The notes under the pieces: generated by a model
What the model was told of the DNA's origin: nothing
Database searches by the model: none
The model's input: the letters and a program-made list of their open reading frames with translations, nothing else
In this document: piece by piece, positions 1-9,600 of the stretch
How positions within the stretch are numbered: the first letter of the stretch is position 1
Layout: each line of letters starts with the position of its first letter
Source: VXYL01 sp963665195
GTDB taxonomy: Bacteria > Pseudomonadota > Gammaproteobacteria > Pseudomonadales > Azotimanducaceae
Direction: 5' to 3'
Assembly: GCA_963665195.1 (NCBI GenBank)
Contig: OY762070.1
Coordinates: 4,960,001-5,024,000, forward strand
DNA length: 64,000 nt
Made by a program: the position numbers and the translations under genes

Positions 1-20
1 TTCATGCGGCGGTCCTGTCG

Positions 21-521
21 TCAGGGCTCGTTGGCCACCATCTTGAGCGGAATCTCCATCGCGTTGCCATCGGGCGTCTCGATGCCGATGGTGAAGTTCT
101 CGCCGTCCCGGGTGTAGCGCAGCTTGTTGAACATGCCCTCGCCGTCCGGCACGAACGCCACCGTGTTGTCGCCGATCTCGTCGAGCACCATGTGCGTCGG
201 CCCCTGCGGGCGCGGCTTGTAACCGGGGTCCCACTGCTGCAAGTGCAGGCGCAGCGTGGTCTCGCCATCCTCGCCCGGCACCTCCTCGATGACGATCAGC
301 TCGACCATGTTGGTCTTGCCGCCCGCCGTCATGCGCACCAGGGACTGGATGGAACCGGCCTTGGGCTGCGTCCAGTTCTCTTCGAGTTCCCCGGGACCGA
401 TGGCGCCGGCCCAGGTGCCGCTCATCCAGGCGAGGTCCTGCACCGTCGCCGCCGCGCCGGCGCAGCCGAGACCCAGGCACACGCCGCCGACCGCGGCTTG
501 GAAGATTGCTCTTGCGTTCAT
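21..521 (-). CDS. Secreted DUF6265-type protein
   Basis: A 166-residue protein with an N-terminal Sec-type signal (MNARAIF followed by a small-residue hydrophobic stretch ending near GAAA). The mature part starts with VQDLAWMSGTWAG and continues with ENWTQPKAG, the pattern I associate with the DUF6265 family, a small lipocalin-like beta-barrel of unknown function. The start chosen is the ATG at 521, which gives a compact signal peptide; an ATG 15 bases upstream is also possible. It is divergent from the MFS gene that follows. The cargo or ligand cannot be read from the sequence. It is probably exported to the periplasm. Confidence 0.7.
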   Translation of the reverse strand: MNARAIFQAAVGGVCLGLGCAGAAATVQDLAWMSGTWAGAIGPGELEENWTQPKAGSIQSLVRMTAGGKTNMVELIVIEEVPGEDGETTLRLHLQQWDPGYKPRPQGPTHMVLDEIGDNTVAFVPDGEGMFNKLRYTRDGENFTIGIETPDGNAMEIPLKMVANEP

Positions 522-652
522 TCCTTCTCTCTGCATTGCGTAGATGCCATAGAGAATCGCCGATTACCGCACCGGGAACAACCGGGGACGTCAAGCTGAT
601 ATGCTGGCTTGAAGGTCGTTCGGATTCCGATCCGCCGCCGGATTGGGAGTCC

Positions 653-1921
653 ATGAACCCGCTAGCCCGCCTCGACGAGATCGTCCGCCCGCAAGGGCGC
701 GTGTTCTTCGGCTGGTGGATGGTGGCCGGCGCAGCGGGCATCCAACTGCTCTCCGGCGTGCTCGTGATGCACTCGTTCGGCGCCTACGCGGTGATGCTGC
801 AGGCGGAGTTCGGCTGGAGCAAGGCGGCGGTGGCCGGGGCGTTCTCGCTCACCCGCGTCGAGAGCGGCATCCTTGGCCCGCTGCAGGGGTGGCTGGTGGA
901 CCGCTTCGGGCCGCGCCCCATCCTGCGCATCGGCCTCGTGATCTTCGCCGCCGGCTTCATGCTGTTCGCGCTGACCGATTCGCTGCTCATGCTCTACCTC
1001 ACCTGGGCGCTGATCGCTGTCGGCTCCGGCCTCGGCGGCTTCGCGACGCTGACCGTCGCCATCGTCAACTGGTTCGAGCGGCATCGCGCCAAGGCGGTCG
1101 CCATCTCCCAGCTCGGCTTCTCGCTGGGCGGCATCTGCATCCCGCTGGTGATCCTGTCGCTGCAAGCCGCGGGCTGGCGCTGGACGGCGTTCGCGTCCGG
1201 CGTCGCGGTGCTGCTCATCGGCCTGCCGCTGGTGCAGATGGTGCATCACCGTCCGCAGGCGATCGGCGAGGTGCCGGACGGCACGGCCGAGCCGCACCCG
1301 ATGGTCGCGGCCCGCCGGGCATTGGGCGAGCGCGACCTGACGCCCACGGAGGCGATGCGCACACGGGCGTTCTGGTACATCTCGGTCGCCCACGCACTGG
1401 CGCTGCTCACGGTGTCCGCGGTGATGGTGCATCTCATACCGCACGTCACGGAAGGGCTCGGATTCACGCCCATGCAGGCAGGTTTCACGATCACCCTGAT
1501 GACCGCCTGCCAGGTCACGGGCCAGCTCCTCGGCGGCTGGCTCGGCGATCGCTTCGACAAGCGGCTGGTGTGCGTGGGCTGCATGATGGGCCACGCCTCC
1601 GGCTTCATGCTGCTGGCGTTCGCCACGAACCTCGGCATGATCTTCGGCTTCGCCTTGCTGCACGGCCTCGGCTGGGGCGTGCGCGGGCCGCTGATGGTGG
1701 CGATGCGCGCGGACTATTTCGGGGCCGCCTCGTTCGGCACCATCATGGGCTTTTCCTCGCTGATCGCCATGTTCGGCATGGCCCTCGGGCCGATCGTCGC
1801 CGGCGTCATGGCGGACGTTCTCGGCAGCTACGTCGCCAGCTTCGCGCTGCTCGCGACCGGCTCCGGCCTCGGCGCAGTGTTGTTCGGCATCGCCAAGCGG
1901 CCGCAGCGCACTGCGCTGTAG
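653..1921 (+). CDS. MFS transporter
   Basis: A 422-residue integral membrane protein with about twelve hydrophobic segments, beginning MNPLARLDEIVRPQGR. The first helix (FFGWWMVAGAAG) follows a short cytoplasmic tail, and a GWLVDRFGPRP loop lies between helices 2 and 3, the classic major-facilitator signature; GGWLGDRFDKR repeats it in the second half. The longer open frame starting at 506 adds non-hydrophobic sequence, so the ATG at 653 is preferred. The closest general resemblance is to oxalate/formate- or monocarboxylate-type MFS permeases of marine bacteria, but the substrate is unknown. The stop lies 10 bases before the exonuclease III start, so the two may be co-transcribed. Confidence 0.85.
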   Translation: MNPLARLDEIVRPQGRVFFGWWMVAGAAGIQLLSGVLVMHSFGAYAVMLQAEFGWSKAAVAGAFSLTRVESGILGPLQGWLVDRFGPRPILRIGLVIFAAGFMLFALTDSLLMLYLTWALIAVGSGLGGFATLTVAIVNWFERHRAKAVAISQLGFSLGGICIPLVILSLQAAGWRWTAFASGVAVLLIGLPLVQMVHHRPQAIGEVPDGTAEPHPMVAARRALGERDLTPTEAMRTRAFWYISVAHALALLTVSAVMVHLIPHVTEGLGFTPMQAGFTITLMTACQVTGQLLGGWLGDRFDKRLVCVGCMMGHASGFMLLAFATNLGMIFGFALLHGLGWGVRGPLMVAMRADYFGAASFGTIMGFSSLIAMFGMALGPIVAGVMADVLGSYVASFALLATGSGLGAVLFGIAKRPQRTAL

Positions 1922-1931
1922 GATGGGCGCC

Positions 1932-2720
1932 ATGCGCATCGTCAGTTGGAACGTGAACGGCCTGCGGGCCTGCGTGAAGAAGGGCTTTCTGGACTTCCTG
2001 GAGAACTCCGGCGCCGACGTCGTCGGCATTCAGGAGCTGCGCGCCTTGCCGGCGCAGTTGCCGCCCGAAGCGCGAGCGCCGCAAGGCTGGCATGCCGCGT
2101 TCGTGCCCGCGGAGCGCAAGGGCTACAGCGGCGTGGCGCTGTATTCGCGCGTGGCGCCGACCAAGCTGGAAGCCGCCCTGGGCATTCCCGAATACGATGC
2201 CGAAGGTCGCCTCGTGATCGCCCACTTCGGCCGCTTCGCGATCGCCAACGTCTACTTCCCCAAGGGCAGCGGCACGAATCGCGACAACAGCCGGGTGCCG
2301 TACAAGCTCGGCTTCTACCAGGCGCTCTTCGAACGCCTGCAACGGCTGCGCCGCCGCGGCCCGGTGTTCGTGATGGGCGACTACAACACGGCCCATGGCG
2401 AGCTCGACCTCGCCCGCCCGAAGACCAATGCCAAGACCAGCGGCTTCCTGCCGGAAGAACGAGCGGAGCTGGACCGCTGGCTGGCGGCGGGATGGCGGGA
2501 CACCTTCCGCCGCCAGCACTGCGGCGAGCCGGGCCACTACACCTGGTGGCGGCAGTGGGGCAACGCCCGGGCGGACAACGTGGGTTGGCGGATCGATTAC
2601 GTGCTCGCCTCGCCCTCGGCCAGCCGGCTGGTGACGGACGCCTTCATCTGGCCGGATGTGACGGGCTCGGACCACTGCCCGGTAGGCGTGGACCTGCGGG
2701 CGGGACCGGTAGCGCGCTGA
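1932..2720 (+). CDS. xthA: Exodeoxyribonuclease III (AP endonuclease)
   Basis: A 262-residue Exo III/AP endonuclease of the metal-dependent exonuclease-endonuclease-phosphatase fold. It shows the N-terminal MRIVSWNVNGLRA, the metal-binding glutamate in GIQELRA, NVYFPKG, the GDYN active-site loop, and DNVGWRIDYVLAS plus SDHCPVG near the C terminus. These are all catalytic landmarks of the family and the length is normal. The start used is the second ATG (1932), which gives the conserved N terminus; an ATG three codons upstream also exists. It acts in base-excision repair, cutting at abasic sites and trimming blocked 3' ends. It probably shares a transcript with the upstream MFS gene. Confidence 0.93.
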   Translation: MRIVSWNVNGLRACVKKGFLDFLENSGADVVGIQELRALPAQLPPEARAPQGWHAAFVPAERKGYSGVALYSRVAPTKLEAALGIPEYDAEGRLVIAHFGRFAIANVYFPKGSGTNRDNSRVPYKLGFYQALFERLQRLRRRGPVFVMGDYNTAHGELDLARPKTNAKTSGFLPEERAELDRWLAAGWRDTFRRQHCGEPGHYTWWRQWGNARADNVGWRIDYVLASPSASRLVTDAFIWPDVTGSDHCPVGVDLRAGPVAR

Positions 2721-2796
2721 TTCGCAACGGCGTCGTCCCCAGCCGAACGCGCTACGATGGCACGGTTGCGAAGCCCCGCGTTACGAGACCGCGCCG

Positions 2797-4401
2797 ATGG
2801 CCGAGCGCTTCTTCAACACCACCGGGCCGGTGGTTCCCGCCGACCACTACAGCATCCCGCCGCTCGAGCGGTTCGACTTGGGCGAAATCCTGCGCCTCGT
2901 CGACGCCAAGCGCTACTTCGTGCTGCACGCGCCCCGGCAGACCGGCAAGACCTCGGCGCTGCTGGCGCTGCGCGACCTGCTGAACGAGGGCGGTGCGTAT
3001 CGATGCGTCTACACCAACGTGGAGCCCGGGCAGACCGCGCGGGGCGATGTGGCCGCGGGGATGCGGACGGTGCTGGCCGGCCTTTCCGAGGAGGCGCTCG
3101 TCACCCTCGGCGACGGGTTTCTGGACGGAATGTGGGACCAGGCGCTGGCGCGCGCCGGTCCCCACGGCGCCCTACGCCATGCGCTGGGGCGGTGGTGCCT
3201 GAACGATGCCAAGCCGTTGGTGCTGCTGATCGACGAGATCGACGCGCTGGTCGGCGACACCCTGATCTCCCTGCTGCGCCAGCTGCGCGCCGGGTACGTC
3301 AACCGTCCGGCGGCGTTCCCGCAGAGCGTCGTCCTGTGCGGCGTACGCGATGTGAGGGACTACCGCATCCACTCGGACTCGGCCGGCGAAGTCGTCACCG
3401 GCGGCAGCGCCTTCAACATCAAGGCCGCGTCGCTGCGCCTCGGCGACTTCGACGAGGCCGACATGCGGGCGCTCATCGGCCAGCACACCGAGGAAACCGG
3501 GCAGGCGTTCACCGAGGCCGCGCTCGCCGCGGTGTGGGAGCAGTCCCAGGGCCAGCCGTGGCTGGTCAACGCGCTCGCGGACCAGGCGTGCTTCAGGAAC
3601 AAGGCCAGCCGGGACCGCTCGCGCGCCATCGACGAGGAGGCGGTCATGGACGCCCGCGAGGAACTCGTGCTGGGCCGGCAGACGCACCTGCACCAGCTCG
3701 CCAAGCAGCTAGAGGAGGAGCGGGTGCGGCGGGTGATCGAGCCGGTGCTGAGCAGCGGCGCCGGCGGCCAAGCCGGCCCGGACGACATGGAGTACGTCCG
3801 GGACCTCGGCCTCCTGGCGCGGCGCGGCACGGCGCGGATCGCCAACCCGATCTACCGCGAGGTGATCCCGCGCGAGCTCATGTACGCCCGCGAGGCGGAG
3901 ATCGCGCACGAGCCGGAGTGGTACGCGAAGCCGGACGGCGACCTCGACGTGGACGGCCTGCTCGTCGGCTTCCAGGGCTTCTTCCGCGAGCACTCCGAGC
4001 ACTGGATCGAGCGCTTCCAGTACAAGGAGGCGGGACCGCAGCTCCTGCTCCAAGCATTCCTGCACCGGCTGATCAACGGCGGCGGCCGCATCGAGCGCGA
4101 GTACGCCCTGGGCCGCCGACGCACGGACCTGCTGATCGTCTGGCCGCCCCGCCCCGCAGGCGCCGCGAAGCCGGGGGCGCCCGCGCACCGCCATGTGATC
4201 GAGTGCAAGATCCTGCGCGGCGGCCTCGATGCGACGATCCGCGAGGGCGTCGAGCAGACGCTCGACTACGCTGACAAGTGCCGCGCCGAATCCGGCCATC
4301 TGGTGGTCTTCGACCGCGACGAATCGAAGCCGTGGGAGGAGAAGCTCTACCGGCGCGAGGAGTCCCTCGGCGGGCGCGCCGTGACCGTCTGGGGGGCGTG
4401 A
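2797..4401 (+). CDS. AAA ATPase with C-terminal PD-(D/E)XK-like domain
   Basis: A 534-residue protein with two parts. The N-terminal half is a P-loop NTPase: Walker A around residues 45-55 (APRQTGKTS), Walker B near residue 145 (VLLIDEIDAL), then helical lid and winged-helix-like sequence. The C-terminal region (about residues 395-520) has a hydrophobic strand with R-TDLLIVW followed by HVIECKI and a Q-L-Y helix, the D...ExK arrangement of PD-(D/E)XK nucleases, as in the AAA-ATPase-like/DUF1703-type proteins. Such proteins are common, often in many copies, in symbiont genomes and are thought to be accessory nucleases; no function is proven. It stands alone between exonuclease III and a convergent hydrolase gene. 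Confidence 0.75.
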   Translation: MAERFFNTTGPVVPADHYSIPPLERFDLGEILRLVDAKRYFVLHAPRQTGKTSALLALRDLLNEGGAYRCVYTNVEPGQTARGDVAAGMRTVLAGLSEEALVTLGDGFLDGMWDQALARAGPHGALRHALGRWCLNDAKPLVLLIDEIDALVGDTLISLLRQLRAGYVNRPAAFPQSVVLCGVRDVRDYRIHSDSAGEVVTGGSAFNIKAASLRLGDFDEADMRALIGQHTEETGQAFTEAALAAVWEQSQGQPWLVNALADQACFRNKASRDRSRAIDEEAVMDAREELVLGRQTHLHQLAKQLEEERVRRVIEPVLSSGAGGQAGPDDMEYVRDLGLLARRGTARIANPIYREVIPRELMYAREAEIAHEPEWYAKPDGDLDVDGLLVGFQGFFREHSEHWIERFQYKEAGPQLLLQAFLHRLINGGGRIEREYALGRRRTDLLIVWPPRPAGAAKPGAPAHRHVIECKILRGGLDATIREGVEQTLDYADKCRAESGHLVVFDRDESKPWEEKLYRREESLGGRAVTVWGA

Positions 4402-4534
4402 GCAGCCGGTTCCGCCAGCGCGAAACGCCAATCCGCGCGCGGCGCAGAGAGGGCAGCGTCGGACGCGGCCGGGCGATCGCGTCTTCCGTTCCGGGCGTCG
4501 AGACGTTCGCCCCGTACCAACGCCAAGCCACCAG

Positions 4535-5320
4535 CTAGCCGGGACTCGCCATCGATCCCAGGAACTCTCGGAGTGCGGCGTTGAACTCGTCCGGCTTCTC
4601 GAAATAGGTGGAGTGGCCCGCGCCGTCGATGCGGTCGAGCGGCGCGTCGATGTCGCTGGCGACGCTCTCAAGCACCTCGGGCGGGAACAGCGGATCGAGG
4701 TCGCTCGCCAGCATCCGGATCGGCACGCCCGTGGTCTTGACGGCTTCGGGCGTCACGTACACGGACTCGTCGCGGATGTTCGGCCGCGCCTGGGTGTTGT
4801 AGGCGGAAATCTGCCGATACAGCAGCGCCCGTGCCGGATGCCGTTCGGCGAATGCCTGGCTATAGGCCTGATTCACCAGCCCGCCGGCGGCCGCAAGCCG
4901 CTCCGCCATCTGCCGCATGTTGTCGGCCGTGGTCTGGTTGCGCACGGCGCCGGGCGTGTTGGCGAGATACACGGCCCGCACGCGGTCCGTACGGTTGACG
5001 GCCGCACGCACGCCGGTCCAGCCGCCCATGGACTGGCAGACGATCACCGCGCGGTCCATGCCGACCGCGTCCAGAACGGCTGCCGCATCGTCCTCGAAGT
5101 GCCTCGCGCTCTGCCTGTCGGGCGGACAGACCGAGCGCGCGAAGCCGCGATGGTCGAATACGGCGATGCGGTGATTCGTCGCGAAGGCGGGCACCTGCTG
5201 CCACCAGCTGGTCGCGTTGCCGCCGGCGCCGTGGGCGAACAGCAGGTCCGGCCCGCCAGCATCCTCCCCGCCGTGCTGCTCGTAGTAGATGTCGATGTCG
5301 CCGCTCTTCGCGTAGGGCAT
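4535..5320 (-). CDS. Alpha/beta-fold hydrolase
   Basis: A 261-residue protein of the alpha/beta hydrolase fold. The oxyanion region is FAHGAGGN, the nucleophile elbow is CQSMGG (serine), the acid is in ASDLDPLFPP and the catalytic histidine in GAGHSTYFEKP, in the expected order and spacing. FDHRGFARS resembles the beta-4 loop of haloperoxidase- and epoxide-hydrolase-like members. The start is placed at MPYAKSGDIDIYYE (5320); a longer open frame to 5569 lacks the fold and overlaps the promoter of the divergent gene. The substrate is unknown. It is convergent with the ATPase gene and divergent from the Tat-type reductase. Confidence 0.85.
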   Translation of the reverse strand: MPYAKSGDIDIYYEQHGGEDAGGPDLLFAHGAGGNATSWWQQVPAFATNHRIAVFDHRGFARSVCPPDRQSARHFEDDAAAVLDAVGMDRAVIVCQSMGGWTGVRAAVNRTDRVRAVYLANTPGAVRNQTTADNMRQMAERLAAAGGLVNQAYSQAFAERHPARALLYRQISAYNTQARPNIRDESVYVTPEAVKTTGVPIRMLASDLDPLFPPEVLESVASDIDAPLDRIDGAGHSTYFEKPDEFNAALREFLGSMASPG

Positions 5321-5417
5321 TGCGCCTCCGTCTTGAGTTCCCGCGTTTTGCGCGTTGTAAATCGCCGCCGTTCGTTGCAGTCTATACGCCGTCACGACGC
5401 TTGAGGGGGACCGCGCC

Positions 5418-6458
5418 ATGTCCAAGGCCAAGACCAGCCGCCGTTCGTTCATCGAATTCCTCACCATGCTCGGCATCGGCAGCCAAGTGCTGGTGCAGAC
5501 GCGCGACGTGCGCGCCGCCGTCACCGCCGCCCAGGAGTCCGCCGACCAAGCCGAGTCGTGGCCCGCCATGACCTACCGCACGCTCGGCCGCACCGGGTTC
5601 AACGCGAGCCGCCTGGTGTACGGCTGCGGCGCCGCCCTCTCCGGCAAGCCCAACGACAAGCTGCTCGACATCGCCTTCGAGGCGGGCGTGAACGTCTACG
5701 ACGTGGGGTACAGCGGCTACTACAAGGCCGCGGAGCGCAATCTGGCGCCGTTCGCCAAGCGCCACCGCGACGACATCTTCCTCATCTCCAAGGCGCCGGT
5801 GGACGTTGCCGCGGACGAGGAGGTGACCACCGAGGTGGCCCGGCGCGCCGCCCGCACCTGGACGCTCTTCATGGAGCAGAGCCTCAAGGATCTCGACACG
5901 GAGCACGTCGACGCCTACTACCAGATGGCCGCCAACAACCCCGGCGTGGTGCGCGCCGAGGAGATGCAGCGAGCTTTCCAGACGGCCAAGGAAGCGGGCA
6001 AGGTGAGCTACCTCGGCCTCTCCACCCACGAGAACGCCCGCGAAGTGCTCGAAGCCGCCACCGAAACGGGCTGGTACGACCTCGCCATGATCGCCATCAC
6101 CCCCGCCGGCTGGTACGACTGGAACAACCGCGCCATCCTGGGCGGCACGGCGGACATGGTGCATGAACGCCCGCTCCTGGACCGCGCCCGGGAAGCCGGC
6201 ATCGGCTTGGTCGGCATGAAGGTGGGCCGCCTGCTGGCCGGCCGCTGGTGGGGCGGCGGCGCGAACAGCAAGGCCTTCGACGGGTTCTACGACGAGACGC
6301 TGCTGAAGGCCAACCTGTCCGACTTCCAGCGCAGCTACGCCTACGTGCTAGCGCACGGGCTGGACGTGGTGAACGCCGACATCCAGGACTACGCGATCCT
6401 GAAGGAAAACTTCGTGGCCGCGGCGACCTCCGAGGAGTATTTCTCCGCCACGGCCTGA
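5418..6458 (+). CDS. Tat-exported aldo/keto reductase
   Basis: A 346-residue aldo/keto reductase with an N-terminal twin-arginine motif (TSRRSFIEFL) and a weakly hydrophobic segment, suggesting export by the Tat pathway as a folded, cofactor-loaded enzyme. The barrel starts near residue 52 (MTYRTLGRTGFNASRLVYG). NVYDVGYSGYY holds the aspartate and tyrosine of the catalytic tetrad, LISKAP the lysine, and YLGLSTHEN a later barrel strand. The position usually held by the catalytic histidine (VDAYYQMAANN) carries no histidine, so the chemistry may differ from classical members. It is a single gene; the substrate is unknown. Confidence 0.82.
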   Translation: MSKAKTSRRSFIEFLTMLGIGSQVLVQTRDVRAAVTAAQESADQAESWPAMTYRTLGRTGFNASRLVYGCGAALSGKPNDKLLDIAFEAGVNVYDVGYSGYYKAAERNLAPFAKRHRDDIFLISKAPVDVAADEEVTTEVARRAARTWTLFMEQSLKDLDTEHVDAYYQMAANNPGVVRAEEMQRAFQTAKEAGKVSYLGLSTHENAREVLEAATETGWYDLAMIAITPAGWYDWNNRAILGGTADMVHERPLLDRAREAGIGLVGMKVGRLLAGRWWGGGANSKAFDGFYDETLLKANLSDFQRSYAYVLAHGLDVVNADIQDYAILKENFVAAATSEEYFSATA

Positions 6459-6520
6459 GCGCGAGCCACGGACTGCCGCCGCTGCAATGCCGGGCCGCGG
6501 TGGCCATGCAGTAACGGCCA

Positions 6521-6540
6521 AGCGTGACACAGGTCACGCT
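6521..6540. promoter_or_regulatory. CRP/FNR-type palindromic operator
   Basis: A perfect inverted repeat: AGCGTGAC, four bases (ACAG), GTCACGCT. Read as half-sites it is CGTGA-N6-TCACG, the spacing and core of CRP/FNR-family sites. It lies 91 bases upstream of the ATG of the 1,331-residue membrane protein and 62 bases after the reductase stop, so it most likely controls the downstream gene. The binding protein is not identified in the window. Confidence 0.55.
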
Positions 6541-6631
6541 GCTTTGGTGATGCATTGCACTAGCCAACCGGTGACCTACCGAGCGAGCGTCTGCGCCATC
6601 TCTCGCTCGCGAGGCCCCCTCGCCCGGGCTG

Positions 6632-9600
6632 ATGGCAACGACGAACGGGGAACGTCCGAAGAAGCGCTTCGGCATCGGCAGCCAAGGCAGCCCTCAGCGC
6701 GTCTTGCTCCTGAGCGCCACCCTCGCCATCGTAGCCGTAGCCATCTACGTCTTCGTCTACCAGCAGGGTCGCGTCGAGGCCGCAACGGTGCGGAATTTCC
6801 GGGCTCTGAACGCCGCAGCGGACCGCCTCAACGAAGTAGTAGACAAGCTGCCCCAAGTCGCGGCAGCGCACTCGTTCAACATCCCCCGGGACCACCTGAT
6901 GGAGTTGCAGCGCAGACTCAGTTCTCGCAACGGTGCACAGACCTCCGACTCCGCGCCGCTCGCACGCACATATGACAACTACGACCTCGCCGCGACCATC
7001 TTGGGAGACGACCCGATACACAGGGACCTAGTCGATGCCCTGCTCGATCTCGTGCAGGACCACCAAAGAAAATACGAGGCATCTGCAACGCTCACCGTCA
7101 AGCCGAGAGCCATTCCTCGCAGACCCAACAGACGCCAACTCGACCTTGCCGGTTGCCACCAAGGGAAGTGCCGTGGCACGGACTGGCACGCACTGACAGA
7201 GCGGCCGGCGTGCGAGGGCATGACCAAAGAGGTAACCGCCACCGCCGACGGCATGTCCGTTCGCGTCATCGACTGCCGGCCCTTCACGGAACGCTCCAAG
7301 AGCGTCTACGACGCCTTGGCCGAGACCGTACGCCGGTCCGCCAACGACCCGATGCTCGGGACGTTCGCAGAAGCGATGGATCTCTTCGGCATCGAAAGCA
7401 CGGTAGCTCTTCGCCAGGTGATGGACCAGACCACCGATCACCTCGCCGGCTTCTTCGACGGCTACGTCGTGGCGGACTCGGAGGGCCGGGTATTGTTCGA
7501 GGTACACGATTACGACCGCCTTGGAGCGTTACTCGATGCGCCACGCCGGCGCATGGTGCAGTTCAGTCGCGTGGTAGACATTGCAGACCTACTGCTACAG
7601 CCTGTCGGAGACGATGACCTGCTCGGTACGTTGCGCGATACACCGCAGCCCGCTCGATACGCCGCGACGGGCCGCTCGCTGCTGAAGGCCATCGACGTGG
7701 GCGACATCGAACTGAGCGTGTTCATCCAGCCGTTCGTGCTGGTCGGTCTGACCGACCCCGGGGCGGCGCAAGGCGCTCGCGCCGGGTCCCGCGCACACTA
7801 TATGGCGGGCATCGTCGGAAGCGCCGACCTTCGAGCGGACGCGCTGCGGTGGAGGACTTCCAGCGTCACCATCGCCACGTTGGTGGTGCTCGCCGTCCTT
7901 TCCCTCTTTCCTTTGCTCTGGCTCGTCACCGGTGGTGAACGAGCGACCGTTCGGCTCGCCCAGTTGCTGTCCGTAGTTCTCGGCCTGCTCGGTGCCGTGG
8001 CATGGTTCACTCTGGCCGCCTTGACGCATGTTGAAACCGCTCGCCGAAGCGATGATCTCGACCAGGTCCTCGACAAGCTGCATGGGGACATCCTGGGGAA
8101 CTTCCAGGATGAGTTCCGCCAAAAGCACCATCACCTGCGGCGCTTCGCGCCCTTCCTTGCGCTTGCGAAGAACCCTCCGGCGCCTGGCCCAGCCGGACGC
8201 TTCTTCTGCAGCACAGATACCAGCAGCAAGCCCGCCTTGCCGCTAGCCGACTTCCAAGTCGCCTGGCTGATGGACAGCAACGGGATGCAGTTGGTCTGCG
8301 ACAACAGGCAGCTCGCACCGACGCCGAAGCTGCCGCTGGCGTTCCGCGGGTACTTCAGCCAGCCAAAGGCAGGCAGCCTGTGGCGGAGCCAGGACCGATG
8401 CCCGTTCTTCTTGGACCGAATTGACACAGTAGTGCAAGGAACGAAGGCAACCGTGCTCGCCTTTCCGGTTGCTCGGGGGCATCGACCCATGGCCACCAGC
8501 TCTCCGGATCGCGCATTCTGCGACTTTCCCAATTGGCGGCGGAATCCCGAGTCCGAGTTCGGCGTGCTGGCCGCCACTCTACGATTCTCTTCGCTAGACG
8601 ACCTGATACTGCCGCCTCATTACGGCATGGCGGTAGTCCACCGCGAGACCGGCACCACCTGGTACCACTCGAACGAAGCCTTGGCGATGGCCACCAATTT
8701 CGTCGCGGACGTCGACTACGATGCCTCGCTTGTGGCCACCCTTTACCTCAAGGAGTCGCGGACCCTCGCCCTGATGTACAACGGCGTACCCGTGCGCGCG
8801 CGCATCGCGAAGCTGGCGGACGGGCTGCCCTTGGCGCTGGTGGTATACCGCACACACGACTACGAGGACAGCCTGGCGACGCTGCCAAGCATGTTCACGG
8901 TCGGCGTCTTTGTGCTTTGCCTCCTCTTGCTCGCGCTGCTCTCCGTCGCTTGGCGAGTCCTCCCCCGACTGCTAGGCCGCTATCGTGCATCGCCTCTGTC
9001 CAACTGGGGCCTAGCAGTGCTTTCGGGAGGTCCAAAGTGGGTGATCGCCACGAGTATCGCCGCCTCTCTTGCCGTAGCCGTCGCGACGGCGTTCCTATTC
9101 TGGTCGGCCGCAACCCAGTTCCGGGGCGGCGTCTACGATTACGTCCAAGCGAGCATCACCGATCAGCTTGAGACGCTAGACCATGAAGTCAGGGAGCTGA
9201 TGCGCGGCTTGGCGGACACGGAGTGGGACCGGAGCATTTGGGATTCGGGGGACATCCTCGCCGCCTCAACTTCGCCGGTGGATGAGCAGGTGACGTTGCG
9301 TGCCCTGTACGATGCAAGGCTCATGGACATCACGGAGCGCGACGCGCCGACGTTTTGGCAGAGGGTATTAGCCCAGACCACGTCCTCAAACCTTTCCGCC
9401 GCTCTGACTCAGACCAGGCTTGGAGTCGAAGATGTCCGCGCGGCAATCCTGCCGGGAGAGCCATGGGACGAGCGCGAGAGCCGTTCGCTCAATTGGTGGA
9501 TCGTCCCGGCATTGACTTTGCCACTCGTGCTGGCCTTGCCGTGCCTCACCATGTTGCGGTTGTTCGGGCGCCCTCGGAGAGTTGTGCCGATCTCCCCTAC

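Noticed and set aside
662..2029. Long minus-strand open frame opposite the MFS gene (455 codons)
   Set aside because: It is antisense to a well-supported gene, arginine/histidine/glutamate-rich, and has no family pattern; typical of GC-rich shadow frames. The same applies to frames opposite polB (14845-17034), trpE (34522-36492) and the IS1380 transposase (10644-12176).
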